Assembly (NCBI RefSeq): GCF_001548035.1
Contig: NZ_AP014723.1
Span: 1,426,001 to 1,490,000 of the forward strand
From: Sulfurospirillum sp. UCH001
Lineage (GTDB): Bacteria > Campylobacterota > Campylobacteria > Campylobacterales > Sulfurospirillaceae
Direction: 5' to 3'
DNA length: 64,000 bases
The position numbers and the translations under genes were made by a program. Below are positions 1 to 8,007 of this stretch, in pieces (within the stretch, counting starts at the first letter, position 1; every line of letters begins with the position of its first letter). The notes below the pieces were generated by a model, which saw only the letters and a program-made list of their open reading frames with translations, was not told the DNA's origin and ran no database searches.

Positions 1-1104
1 CACGATTTTTCCATTTAAAAAAGCACATTTGACACTTATCATTCCATAAGGTGTTGTCACTGTTTTAATTTCACGATTCAATGCAATTTTTTGTACCGCT
101 GAACGTCTAAGCCCAATAGATGAGCTCTCTAAAAAGATTATATCCATCACGTTTGCCTCATTCTCAGCACTGACTAAAACACTAAGCTTAACACCCAAAC
201 GATTTTTTTTAGTCGTAATGGCGGTAGTATAAACATCTTTAGCGCCGGCCTCAAAAAGACGCTCTTCCACATAAGAGAGTATTTCAGGGCTCATATCATC
301 GATATTGGTTTCTAAAACAATCTCTTCAGGCACTAAAGAGATAGCATCTTCATGCCCTAACATGACACGCAAAACATTAGGAATTGCAAAATCTTTATGA
401 CCAATACCATACCCAATTTTTTCAATCACAAAAGAGGGCTTTTCTTCATACGCTTCAACATTTGCTTTAATGATGGCTGCACCTGTGGGTGTTGTGGTTT
501 CAAATGGCACACGACCTAATGTTACAGGTACATTTTTTAAAATTTCTACGGTTGCCGGAGCAGGGATGGGAAGGGTACCATGTTCACATTGCACAAAACC
601 GCCGCCTAGCTCTATTTTAGAAGCGATGATTTTATCAACTTTTAGGGCTTCTAAACAGATAGCAGCGCTCACGATATCGACAATAGAATCAACAGCACCT
701 ACTTCATGAAAACCAACATCCAAAGGCTCTTTTCCATGTATTTTCCCTTCTGCCAAGGCCACTTCCCAAAACATTTTCAAACTTCGTTCTTTAATGGCGT
801 TTGTAAGTGTACTATGGGTGATAATGGCTTCAATATCTCTAAATGTACGATGTTCATGTGAATGATGATGCGTATGTGGATTAGTGTGCCATGTGGAATG
901 CTGATGCGTTAACGTTACATCAACTTTTGTTCCACAAATGCCCATTTTACACCTCTTTTGAATGACAAGCTCAAATGAAGCATCCAAAGAGAGTTTTGAG
1001 AGTTCTCGCTTTAAGTAGTCCTCTTCAACACCTAAATCAAGAAGAGCTCCTAAGTGCATATCGCCACTTATACCGCTAAAGCAATCGTAATAAAGAACTC
1101 TCAT
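1..1104 (-). CDS. larC: Nickel pincer cofactor biosynthesis protein LarC (3' end cut off by window)
   Basis: LarC inserts nickel into the pyridinium-bis-thiocarboxylate mononucleotide to complete the cofactor of LarA racemases. The N-terminus carries the family signature DCFSGISGDM (residues 7-16). A histidine-rich loop follows at residues 67-85, with nine His in nineteen residues, as expected for a nickel-handling protein. The frame stays open for 368 codons to the window edge. Family members are about 390-420 residues, so only a short C-terminal piece is missing. In some lactobacilli larC is split by a programmed frameshift; here the visible part is one uninterrupted frame. It lies 16 nt downstream of larA on the same strand and is presumably cotranscribed. 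LarB and LarE, also needed for the cofactor, are not in the window and may lie beyond the left edge. Confidence 0.9.
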   Translation of the reverse strand, partial: MRVLYYDCFSGISGDMHLGALLDLGVEEDYLKRELSKLSLDASFELVIQKRCKMGICGTKVDVTLTHQHSTWHTNPHTHHHSHEHRTFRDIEAIITHSTLTNAIKERSLKMFWEVALAEGKIHGKEPLDVGFHEVGAVDSIVDIVSAAICLEALKVDKIIASKIELGGGFVQCEHGTLPIPAPATVEILKNVPVTLGRVPFETTTPTGAAIIKANVEAYEEKPSFVIEKIGYGIGHKDFAIPNVLRVMLGHEDAISLVPEEIVLETNIDDMSPEILSYVEERLFEAGAKDVYTTAITTKKNRLGVKLSVLVSAENEANVMDIIFLESSSIGLRRSAVQKIALNREIKTVTTPYGMISVKCAFLNGKIV

Positions 1105-1120
1105 TATTCTCTCCCTTTTC

Positions 1121-2380
1121 TTAGTTATTTACCAATTTTGGAACCGTAATAGAACCAAATGGCAGCACTATAATGCTTGCATCTTCACCTTTTTCTTTAA
1201 TGGCATCTTCTAAAGCGATATGCAAATCATGGTATGGTTTGAGATGAACTGCTTTCATCTCTTCATCACTCAGCTCACTCACTGCCCAGCTTTGTGCCCA
1301 AAGATTAATTTCTGCCATTTTGGCTGCTTTGTGATAGCCTAATTTATAACCGCATTTGATTTTATTGAGCACTTCTTGCGCGCAGTGCGCAGAACTCATG
1401 AGTTTAAAGAAACCTTCTTCACCAATACCGGTTCTACATTTTGCAACCATGATTAGAATACCATTCTCCTTAAGTGCTAATTTGCCGTTATCTAGGGATT
1501 TTTGTGACTGATAAAGGTCAATATCCATTGGATAAGGAGCTACAGAGATCACAATATCCGCTTTTTGAGGAATGTTCACACAAAAGACTTCATCCGCTTT
1601 ATCGATGGCTGCATAAAAAGAATCACTTAAATCACCCGCTCTTACAGCGCAAATATCATGGTCACTATCCAGTACCGTCATGATGGCAAATACATCGATA
1701 TGTTTAAGCACACCCATTGCATCCATCATATCTTCATGCACTGGATTACCTTTTAAGGAAAGAGCTTGTGCATTGGGATGAAGTGCTAAAAGATGATTTT
1801 GCTGAATCGTCTCGTACGCTGCAACACCTGGTAAGAAGGCTTTACGTCCACCTGTATAACCTGCAAAATAATGTGGTTCAACAGAACCGATAGCACACAC
1901 TTTTTTCGCATTGGCAACGATTTTATTGAGGTACATCTCTGTTCCATTGCTTGACTTACCAAGATAAACCATCTCATCTTTTTTAGAGTCATGGCTCCAA
2001 AGACGATTTTTAGCGTTTAAATCTTCGTAAATCTCTTTGCCCAAGATAAAATGCCATTCTTCCTCAGTAGGCGCTCTATGACACCCTGTTGCAACAATAA
2101 AATAAATGTCTTTATCTTTGATTTTTGGATAGATGCGCGCAAGAACCTTACGAGTAGGAGTAGGGCGTGTACCATCATTGACAATGAAAACAATACGCTC
2201 ATTAGTATCAATAAAATGATCAAAACTCTCTTTACCTATTGGTTTTTCTAATGCAACATCAATCGCATGGTTATAATCAATTTTTGCAACACTGTTAGGA
2301 TTGTAAACACCTACAAGCTGCTGCTCACGAATATCTAAATCAAATTTTTCATCTTTTCCATAACCAACTGTAACTTTCAT
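1121..2380 (-). CDS. larA: LarA family nickel-dependent 2-hydroxyacid racemase
   Basis: This 419-residue protein has the length and motifs of LarA/DUF2088 racemases. Landmarks matching Lactiplantibacillus LarA (from memory) are D69 and R72 in NDGTR, H101 in ATGCHR, H170 in GSVEPH, K180 in GGRK (the lysine that covalently holds the pincer cofactor) and H196 (the nickel ligand). The H170-K180 and K180-H196 spacings equal those of LarA. It is therefore likely to be a true cofactor-dependent racemase. The family includes lactate, malate and other 2-hydroxyacid racemases. The neighbours, class I fumarase and a DASS dicarboxylate carrier, suggest malate or a similar dicarboxylate rather than lactate, but that is inference. 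larC follows 16 nt downstream. Upstream lie a palindrome (2461-2475) and one copy of the regulatory-type repeat (2531-2558). Confidence 0.88.
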   Translation of the reverse strand: MKVTVGYGKDEKFDLDIREQQLVGVYNPNSVAKIDYNHAIDVALEKPIGKESFDHFIDTNERIVFIVNDGTRPTPTRKVLARIYPKIKDKDIYFIVATGCHRAPTEEEWHFILGKEIYEDLNAKNRLWSHDSKKDEMVYLGKSSNGTEMYLNKIVANAKKVCAIGSVEPHYFAGYTGGRKAFLPGVAAYETIQQNHLLALHPNAQALSLKGNPVHEDMMDAMGVLKHIDVFAIMTVLDSDHDICAVRAGDLSDSFYAAIDKADEVFCVNIPQKADIVISVAPYPMDIDLYQSQKSLDNGKLALKENGILIMVAKCRTGIGEEGFFKLMSSAHCAQEVLNKIKCGYKLGYHKAAKMAEINLWAQSWAVSELSDEEMKAVHLKPYHDLHIALEDAIKEKGEDASIIVLPFGSITVPKLVNN

Positions 2381-2460
2381 ACATTATCCTTTATCACCGA
2401 TATCTAATTTGTAAACATATTGAAGGCATAAATACAGCAACAACCTAAAATAAAATATAT

Positions 2461-2475
2461 GTGATATTTTATCAC
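2461..2475. promoter_or_regulatory. Palindrome in the larA promoter region
   Basis: GTGATA-TTT-TATCAC is a perfect inverted repeat about 80 bp upstream of the larA start. The half-site resembles CRP/FNR-type boxes, but the spacing does not fit either consensus exactly. It could be an operator; no regulator can be assigned from the sequence alone. Confidence 0.4.
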
Positions 2476-2530
2476 GGATGTAAGACTTTTTTGAAACCTT
2501 TATCAAAAGAGTAATGCATCTGGCAAATAA

Positions 2531-2558
2531 TTTTGATAAAAATTTTACGAAAGAACAT
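2531..2558 (+). promoter_or_regulatory. Third copy of the AT-rich regulatory repeat, upstream of larA
   Basis: If a 3-nt insertion (ATT) is discounted, this 28-nt stretch matches 24 of 25 positions of the repeat at 5683-5707 in the transporter/kinase control region. It contains TTTTGATAAAA followed by TTACGAAAGAACAT. It lies about 150 bp upstream of the larA start. A shorter match, GACTTTTTTGA, occurs nearby at 2484-2494. Sharing this element across two intergenic regions of the cluster suggests one regulator, most simply the adjacent OmpR-type response regulator. Confidence 0.5.
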
Positions 2559-2585
2559 AAGAGAGTCTAAAATATAGACTCTCTT
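2559..2585 (-). terminator. Hairpin downstream of fumarase beta
   Basis: An 11-bp perfect stem (AAGAGAGTCTA / TAGACTCTCTT) with a 5-nt loop lies 18 nt after the fumarase beta stop codon. It probably ends the fumarase transcript and separates it from larA, which then needs its own promoter. The T-tract on the minus strand is weak. Confidence 0.6.
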
Positions 2586-2603
2586 GCTTTATTTTTAGAG
2601 TAA

Positions 2604-3164
2604 TTACAATACTTCGTACTGTGCACGACCAATTTTATAAAGGTCTGCACCATAAGTATCGTTAATAACAGTTAATGGGAAGTCTACAACTTCAAGTCTA
2701 CGAATTGCTTCAGGGCCTAGTTCTGGGTATGCGATAACTTCAGCACTTTTAATTTGGCGTGCTAGAAGTGCACCCGCACCACCTGTTGCACCAAAGTAAA
2801 TTGCTTTAGATTTAACACACGCATCAATAACGTCTTGATTACGTTTACCTTTACCAATCATACCTTTAAGACCTTGCTCATTGATAAGTCTTGGAGAGTA
2901 AGAGTCCATTCTATAACTTGTTGTAGGGCCAGCACTACCGATTGGATCACCTGGTTTTGGAGGAGTTGGTCCAACAAAATAGATTACTGCGCCATTCATA
3001 TCAAATGGGAGAGGTTGACCTGCATCTAAAAGATCGATTAATTTTTTATGTGCTGCGTCACGTGCTGTATAAACAACGCCTGTTAAATAAACAATATCGC
3101 CTGCTTTAAGTTGTACTACGTCTGCGTCACTAAGTGGTGCTGTTAAATGATAAGTTTTGCTCAT
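2604..3164 (-). CDS. fumB: Class I fumarate hydratase, beta subunit
   Basis: This 186-residue protein is the separate C-terminal (beta) part of an iron-sulfur class I fumarase, which interconverts fumarate and L-malate. Key motifs are GPTTSYRM (substrate loop), the GKGKR stretch, ATGGAGALLA, and the C-terminal VVDFPLTVINDTYGADLY pattern. The last two fit fumarase better than L(+)-tartrate dehydratase beta, whose corresponding regions read differently. It follows the alpha subunit by 10 nt and must act with it. A tartrate-type substrate is not strictly excluded. The symbol is used for the two-subunit form, not for E. coli FumB. Confidence 0.85.
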   Translation of the reverse strand: MSKTYHLTAPLSDADVVQLKAGDIVYLTGVVYTARDAAHKKLIDLLDAGQPLPFDMNGAVIYFVGPTPPKPGDPIGSAGPTTSYRMDSYSPRLINEQGLKGMIGKGKRNQDVIDACVKSKAIYFGATGGAGALLARQIKSAEVIAYPELGPEAIRRLEVVDFPLTVINDTYGADLYKIGRAQYEVL

Positions 3165-3174
3165 AATGTTCTCC

Positions 3175-4026
3175 TTATAACGTAATATGCATATGTCTAG
3201 TACTGTGGCACTGGACGTTAACGCTTACTGGTAAACTTGCGATATGACATGGATTTTTCTCAATGTGAACACCAAGAACAGTTTGTGTTCCGCCCATACC
3301 CATAGCACCAATACCTAAGTTATTAAGAAGAACCATCAATTCATCTTCCATTGACTGGAGAACTGGATCTGGGTTTTTGCTACCAAGATCTCTAAAAAGT
3401 GCGTGTTTAGATGAGATAACTGCTTTTTCAAATGTACCACCGATACCAACACCAACAGTAAGTGGAGGACATGGATTTGGACCTGCATCAGAAATAACTT
3501 GTTTTACGTACTCGATAATACCTTTTCTACCTTTTGCAGGAGGGAATACTGTAGCACGTGAGACGTTTTCAGAACCGCCACCTTTTGCAGCGTATTCAAT
3601 TTCAATTTTATCGCCTTCAACAATGTCAAAGTGAATAATAGCTGGTAAGTTATAGCCAACTTCATCTTTTAGGTTAGCTCGTGTATCCCAATGACAGGTA
3701 GACGCTCTTAAATAACCCTCTTTATAACCTTGTTCTGTTCCTTCGTTGATTGCTTTTTTAAGGCTTCCACCAACAACTTTTACATCTTCACCGACTTTAA
3801 CAAAGAAAACAGCTAAGCCTGTATCTTGGCAAAGAGGTCTCTCTTCATTTTTAGCGATATCTGCATTCTCTAAGATTTGCTTCAAAACTGCTTTACATAC
3901 TTCACTTTTTTCATTGTTGTATGCATCTTGCATTGCTTTATAAGCATCTTTAGGCAAGTTTGTTGCACTATAAAGGATCATATCCTTTACACTCTTGACG
4001 ATGTCTTCGTACTTGATTTCTCTCAT
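3175..4026 (-). CDS. fumA: Class I fumarate hydratase, alpha subunit
   Basis: This 283-residue alpha subunit of the [4Fe-4S] fumarase carries cysteines in CQDTG (C66), PNPCPPL and VNVQCHS, which are the expected cluster ligands. The glycine-rich GGGSEN and GIGGTFEKA motifs are also present. A start 36 nt further upstream is in frame. I prefer the ATG at 4026 because GGAGAGG lies 5 nt before it and the translation then begins MREIKYEDIV, as family members usually do. It forms a two-gene unit with the beta subunit. The 156-nt gap to the upstream transporter holds three hairpins, suggesting linked but separately tuned expression. Class I fumarases are oxygen-sensitive, consistent with a microaerobic or anaerobic lifestyle. 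Confidence 0.9.
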   Translation of the reverse strand: MREIKYEDIVKSVKDMILYSATNLPKDAYKAMQDAYNNEKSEVCKAVLKQILENADIAKNEERPLCQDTGLAVFFVKVGEDVKVVGGSLKKAINEGTEQGYKEGYLRASTCHWDTRANLKDEVGYNLPAIIHFDIVEGDKIEIEYAAKGGGSENVSRATVFPPAKGRKGIIEYVKQVISDAGPNPCPPLTVGVGIGGTFEKAVISSKHALFRDLGSKNPDPVLQSMEDELMVLLNNLGIGAMGMGGTQTVLGVHIEKNPCHIASLPVSVNVQCHSTRHMHITL

Positions 4027-4075
4027 TTTTCCTCTCCGAAAAAGTTGGTTTTTGTCACACATAGTACTAGGTGGC

Positions 4076-4118
4076 AGAGGTGCTTTGTTGAGTTTACATT
4101 TAAAAGGAGGGCACCTCT
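4076..4118 (-). other. Long-loop inverted repeat in the transporter-fumarase spacer
   Basis: AGAGGTGC at 4076-4083 pairs with GCACCTCT at 4111-4118, giving an 8-bp stem and a 27-nt loop. It is the last of three inverted repeats between the transporter and fumarase alpha. It may shape or protect the processed mRNA end rather than terminate it. Confidence 0.45.
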
Positions 4119-4144
4119 ACAAATCTTTACGAATAAAGATTTGT
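4119..4144 (-). other. Perfect hairpin in the transporter-fumarase spacer
   Basis: ACAAATCTTTA pairs with TAAAGATTTGT around a 4-nt loop (cgaa on the plus strand, TTCG in the minus-strand RNA), an 11-bp perfect stem. TTCG is a stable tetraloop type. No T-tract follows, so a role in mRNA stability or processing fits better than termination. Confidence 0.55.
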
Positions 4145-4150
4145 AAAAGT

Positions 4151-4174
4151 GTACATCCCAAAACTGGGATGTAC
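4151..4174 (-). terminator. Hairpin directly after the DASS transporter
   Basis: GTACATCCCA and TGGGATGTAC form a 10-bp perfect stem with a 4-nt loop, starting 9 nt after the transporter stop codon. In the minus-strand direction it is followed by ACTTTTAC, so it is a weak intrinsic terminator or attenuator. It may lower fumarase and larA expression relative to the carrier. Confidence 0.55.
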
Positions 4175-4182
4175 CTTTCGTA

Positions 4183-5592
4183 TTATACAAAAATGAATAC
4201 GCCTAAAAGTAATACTGCAAGATAAATAGCAGCAAATAGTGCGCCTAGTGCCCACCAACGTGCTTGGCTGATATAACCAGCACCATACCAAATTGGTGAA
4301 GGACCTGTACCATATGGAGTGATAATTCCCATAATACCAAGGCTACCTGCTAAAAGAATCATAAATGCTGGTAATTGATCTGGAGCAATGAATTTAACTG
4401 CGATCAAAGCGAAAACTGGAACTAACGCAGAAACGTGCGCAGTAACACTCGCAAAGAAATAGTGTAATAAGAAGAATACTACAATCATCGCAATCATCAA
4501 TGAAAGTGGAGCAAGTCCTGTTAATGAAGACTCTGCTAAAGTACCGATCCATTTAAGAATACCAACTTTTGCCAAACCACCTGCAAGAGCAACAAGAGTT
4601 GAAAACCATACTAAAACGTTCCAAGCACCTTTGTTACCGATGATGTCATCCCAAGAGATAACGTTACAAAGAACCATTAAACCAACAATAGAGATCGCTG
4701 CAGTTGTAGCATCAATGCCAAGTTCTTTACCGAAGATCCAAAGAACAAGTGCAAGTACCGCAAACAATAACATCATAATCTCTTTAAAAGTGATAGAACC
4801 CATTTTTTTAAGTTCATTCGCTGCCCAAATAGGAGCTTCTGGAGATTGTTTTTGTGTTGGAGGATATACAATGTATGCCAAAAGTGGTGTTAATAAGAAA
4901 AGTGGCAACATTAAAGGAATCATGATTTTTGCCCATGCGCCCCATTCAATACTTACTTTAGCACTTTTAGCGATAAGATCGATTGCTAAAAGGTTTGGAG
5001 CAAGTGCTGTTAGGAACATAGAACTTGTAACACATGTTGCAGCCATCGCTACCCATGAAATATATGCACCAAGTTTTCTTGGCTCATTTTCTGGAGTAGA
5101 GTTAAAAATTTGTGGGATGTTAATTGCGATTGGGAAGATTGTACCACCACTTCTTGCTGTATTTGAAGGCATAAATGGAGCAAGAAGAAGGTCAGCAAAC
5201 GCAACGGCATAACCAAGGCCTAATGAGCTTTTACCCATAAATTTAACCATGATAAGAGAGATTCTTTTACCAAGACCTGTTTTTTGATAACCAGCCGCAA
5301 ACATAAATGCAGCGAAGATTAACCAAATAATAGAGTTGGAAAAACCAGAAAGTGCCCATTTAATGCCCTCAGCAGGTTTTGGGTCAATAATGCCCATTAA
5401 GGCAACTAAACATACGCCAACCCAACCAACAAGCGCAGCAGGAACTGGCTCAAGAACAAGACCTACGACAACTCCTAAAAAGATTGCCATAAAGTGCCAA
5501 GCATTCGCACTCAATCCCTCAGGAGCAGGGATAAACCAAACAACCAACACTACCAATACTGGAATCAGCATGGATATTGCTTTTTTCGACAT
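4183..5592 (-). CDS. DASS (SLC13/CitT-type) C4-dicarboxylate transporter
   Basis: This 469-residue integral membrane protein has roughly a dozen hydrophobic segments. It has the hallmarks of the divalent anion:sodium symporter family: LEPVPAALVGW near the N-terminus, the SNT motif in MPSNTARSGGT, and ITPYGTGPSPIW near the C-terminus. CitT- and TtdT-like members exchange citrate, tartrate, malate or 2-oxoglutarate for succinate. The TPYGTG form of the second motif is typical of such bacterial carriers. Its position before fumarase and a racemase suggests malate, fumarate or tartrate uptake with succinate export. The start has AGGTTTCGCG upstream, and a TATAAT -10 box (5648-5653) lies about 55 bp before it. 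It is divergent from a two-component system. Confidence 0.88.
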   Translation of the reverse strand: MSKKAISMLIPVLVVLVVWFIPAPEGLSANAWHFMAIFLGVVVGLVLEPVPAALVGWVGVCLVALMGIIDPKPAEGIKWALSGFSNSIIWLIFAAFMFAAGYQKTGLGKRISLIMVKFMGKSSLGLGYAVAFADLLLAPFMPSNTARSGGTIFPIAINIPQIFNSTPENEPRKLGAYISWVAMAATCVTSSMFLTALAPNLLAIDLIAKSAKVSIEWGAWAKIMIPLMLPLFLLTPLLAYIVYPPTQKQSPEAPIWAANELKKMGSITFKEIMMLLFAVLALVLWIFGKELGIDATTAAISIVGLMVLCNVISWDDIIGNKGAWNVLVWFSTLVALAGGLAKVGILKWIGTLAESSLTGLAPLSLMIAMIVVFFLLHYFFASVTAHVSALVPVFALIAVKFIAPDQLPAFMILLAGSLGIMGIITPYGTGPSPIWYGAGYISQARWWALGALFAAIYLAVLLLGVFIFV

Positions 5593-5647
5593 CGCGAAAC
5601 CTCCATCAATAAATTTTACTCAACATCTCATAATTAAGACTGCTGTA

Positions 5648-5653
5648 ATTATA
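5648..5653 (-). promoter_or_regulatory. Probable -10 box of the DASS transporter
   Basis: TATAAT on the minus strand, about 55 nt upstream of the transporter ATG. The repeat at 5678-5710 begins 25 bp upstream of it, an appropriate place for an activator. Confidence 0.5.
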
Positions 5654-5677
5654 TGGCGATAAAAGAGATATAAATGA

Positions 5678-5710
5678 GACTTTTTTGATAAAATTACGAA
5701 AAAACATGAC
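5678..5710 (+). promoter_or_regulatory. AT-rich regulatory repeat, copy 1
   Basis: The first 19 bases, beginning GACTTTTTTGATAAAATTA, match copy 2 (5777) at 18 of 19 positions. The two copies are 99 bp apart in the same orientation, and both end in ATGAC after an A-rich middle. The copy sits just upstream of the transporter -10 box. Candidate operator for the response regulator encoded at 8004-8654. Confidence 0.55.
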
Positions 5711-5776
5711 ATTATACTTACAAAAATCTTAAAAAATATATGTGAACTGTTTTTTTATAGATAAATTTTATATTTG

Positions 5777-5811
5777 GACTTTTTTGGTAAAATTAAAAAA
5801 AAGAATATGAC
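5777..5811 (+). promoter_or_regulatory. AT-rich regulatory repeat, copy 2
   Basis: A direct repeat of the element at 5678, ending 10 nt before the sensor kinase ATG. It therefore covers the presumed start of the kinase transcript. In this position it could allow autoregulation of the two-component operon. Confidence 0.55.
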
Positions 5812-5820
5812 TGGATTTTT

Positions 5821-8007
5821 ATGAAGATATTGAAAATTATAATGGTGCTATTTTGTTATAGCTCATTCTTATATAGTAATGAAATTTTATTGCTGCATTC
5901 CTACAATAAAGGTTTAAAATGGAGTGATGGTATTTCACGTGGCGTTGAAGATGTAATGTTAAAACATCCGCATTATGAATTGACAACAGAATATATGGAT
6001 AGTAAAAAGATAGAATCAGAAAACTATTTTGAAGAACTTCTAGATTTATATAAGAAGAAATTCAAAAATAGAAACTATAAAGCTATCATTGCAGCTGACA
6101 ACTATGCCTATGACTTTGTGCTTAAATACCATCGTGAACTGTTTCCCAACACACCTGTGGTTTTTTGTGGTGTAGAAAACTTTAACCCAAAAGAGTTAGA
6201 TACGTACCTTAAACAGTATGTCACAGGCGTCGTTGAATACAAAGATATTCGTAAAAACCTAGAACTTATCTATCAACTTTTCCCTGCCATTAAAATGGTT
6301 TATATTATCAGTGACGATGCTTATTCATCGCTTGTGATTAAAGATCAGATCATTGAAGAGTCTAATTATTTCAAAGATAAATTTCGTGTTGTTTTTGACA
6401 ATCAGATCGATTTTAATATGATTGACGAAAAAATAAATAAACTTCCAAAGCATAGTGCCATATTATTTACCAGTTTTTATCGCGATATGTATGGTGCTTA
6501 TATACCTTATTATAAACTTCAAGCTTTTTTTCAACGCTCAAAATATCCTGTGTTCGCACTCAATCACATTCACGTAGGTGAGGGGGTCATTGGTGGATTT
6601 ATGATTAACCCTTATGAGCAAGGCATGCTGGCTGCCAAAAAAGCGTTTGAGATCATAAATGGAAGAAAAATTAGTTCCATACCCGTTGAGACACCTTCAG
6701 GAAGCTATTATTTTGATAATAACGTCTTGCGTAAATTTGGCATTGCATTAACCGATGTTCCTAGCCCTTCAGAAATACTCAATGGCGTTGAAAGTTTCTA
6801 TGAGAAACACCGAAAATTTGTTGAAAATGCTTTTGCACTCATGCCACTGCTTCTTTTACTAACAACCATTTTGGTACTTAACATTATTAAACGTATTTCA
6901 TTGGAAAAAGAGTTATTGCGACAAGGAAAATTAGACTATGTTCTTTTAAATAACATCCAAAGTGCCATCTTTTGGAAAGCGAATGATGGAAAAATCTTAG
7001 GATGTAATGATCTTTTATGTCATATCTTAGAACGTGATAAAATAGATATTATTGGCAAACACGTCAAAGAAGTCATGCCAGGAATTTGTGATGCTATCCA
7101 AGAAGTGCCACTTGATTGTCCTAATAGTTCTGAAATAGAGATGCAAATGCCGTTTAAAGATAAAATCATTTTTGCTGTGAGACGTACTTACTATACCGAT
7201 GAAAACAATCAAGAAGCAGGCGTTGTAACCGTTCTAACAGATATTACTGAGAAAAAGCGTATCGATACAGAACGTAAACGTCACGAACAATTTGTCATTC
7301 AACGTTCAAAACAATCTGAAGTAGGCGAGATGATCGCAAGCATCGCACACCAATGGAAAACGCCACTGGTTGAGATATCGGCTATTGCGCAAGAGCTTAT
7401 CTATAAACGCAGAAGGAAGCCTTTAGATGAGGAAGATACTCAAAAATTCGTTGATGACATCATGACACAAGTCAAATATATGTCAAACACTATCGATGAT
7501 TTTAGACAATTCATCAAGCCATCATCGATGCAAACAGCGTTTGATGTACGAGAAGCCATCGATACACTCTTAACTGTTGTCAATCATAATGTCAAATATA
7601 ACTATATTACGATTCATATTCTTCAAAAACAACCAGAACAACTCTTAGCTTTTGGCTATCCTAATGAATTTAAACAGTGCGTTTTAAACATCATTAATAA
7701 TGCAAAAGATAGTATTGTGAAAAAAAGAGAGACTCAAAGTACAGAAGGTGTGATTGACATCGAACTTGACAGCGATGAAAATCATATCTATCTTTCTATC
7801 AGTGATGATGGTTGTGGTATTGAAAAAAACAAACTAGAGTCTATTTTTGATCCGTTTATGAGTACCAAAGCAAATGGAGATGGGTTTGGTCTTTATATGG
7901 CTCGTTTGATTATTGAAGATAAAATGGGTGGTAAAATTATCGCAAAACAAAAGAAACATGGTGCACAAATTTGTATTACAATTAAAAAAGCTAAAGGAGC
8001 TGCATGA
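5821..8007 (+). CDS. Sensor histidine kinase with periplasmic ABC substrate-binding-like domain
   Basis: This 728-residue sensor has a signal or anchor helix at 1-19, then a periplasmic domain of about 300 residues (ILLLHSYNKGLKWSDG start) resembling the ABC substrate-binding family PF04392. A transmembrane helix lies near 336-354, a PAS-like region at about 370-480 and a HisKA/HATPase kinase core to the end. The phosphoacceptor is H510 in the motif IAHQWKTPL. The N-box (INNAKDSI) and G-boxes (DDGCGIE, GDGFGLYMA) are intact. The stop codon overlaps the response regulator start by 4 nt. Divergence from the dicarboxylate carrier and the shared repeats suggest that it senses a C4-dicarboxylate, or its binding state, outside the cell. 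The ligand is inferred only from context. Confidence 0.85.
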   Translation: MKILKIIMVLFCYSSFLYSNEILLLHSYNKGLKWSDGISRGVEDVMLKHPHYELTTEYMDSKKIESENYFEELLDLYKKKFKNRNYKAIIAADNYAYDFVLKYHRELFPNTPVVFCGVENFNPKELDTYLKQYVTGVVEYKDIRKNLELIYQLFPAIKMVYIISDDAYSSLVIKDQIIEESNYFKDKFRVVFDNQIDFNMIDEKINKLPKHSAILFTSFYRDMYGAYIPYYKLQAFFQRSKYPVFALNHIHVGEGVIGGFMINPYEQGMLAAKKAFEIINGRKISSIPVETPSGSYYFDNNVLRKFGIALTDVPSPSEILNGVESFYEKHRKFVENAFALMPLLLLLTTILVLNIIKRISLEKELLRQGKLDYVLLNNIQSAIFWKANDGKILGCNDLLCHILERDKIDIIGKHVKEVMPGICDAIQEVPLDCPNSSEIEMQMPFKDKIIFAVRRTYYTDENNQEAGVVTVLTDITEKKRIDTERKRHEQFVIQRSKQSEVGEMIASIAHQWKTPLVEISAIAQELIYKRRRKPLDEEDTQKFVDDIMTQVKYMSNTIDDFRQFIKPSSMQTAFDVREAIDTLLTVVNHNVKYNYITIHILQKQPEQLLAFGYPNEFKQCVLNIINNAKDSIVKKRETQSTEGVIDIELDSDENHIYLSISDDGCGIEKNKLESIFDPFMSTKANGDGFGLYMARLIIEDKMGGKIIAKQKKHGAQICITIKKAKGAA

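Noticed and set aside
2604-4026. L(+)-tartrate dehydratase TtdAB instead of fumarase
   Set aside because: The beta-subunit motifs (GPTTSYRMD, ATGGAGALLA, DFPLTVINDTYGADLY) match fumarase better than TtdB; tartrate activity remains only a minor possibility.
4631-5212. 193-codon open frame on the plus strand within the DASS transporter
   Set aside because: It is antisense to a well-supported membrane protein and has the composition of a shadow frame.
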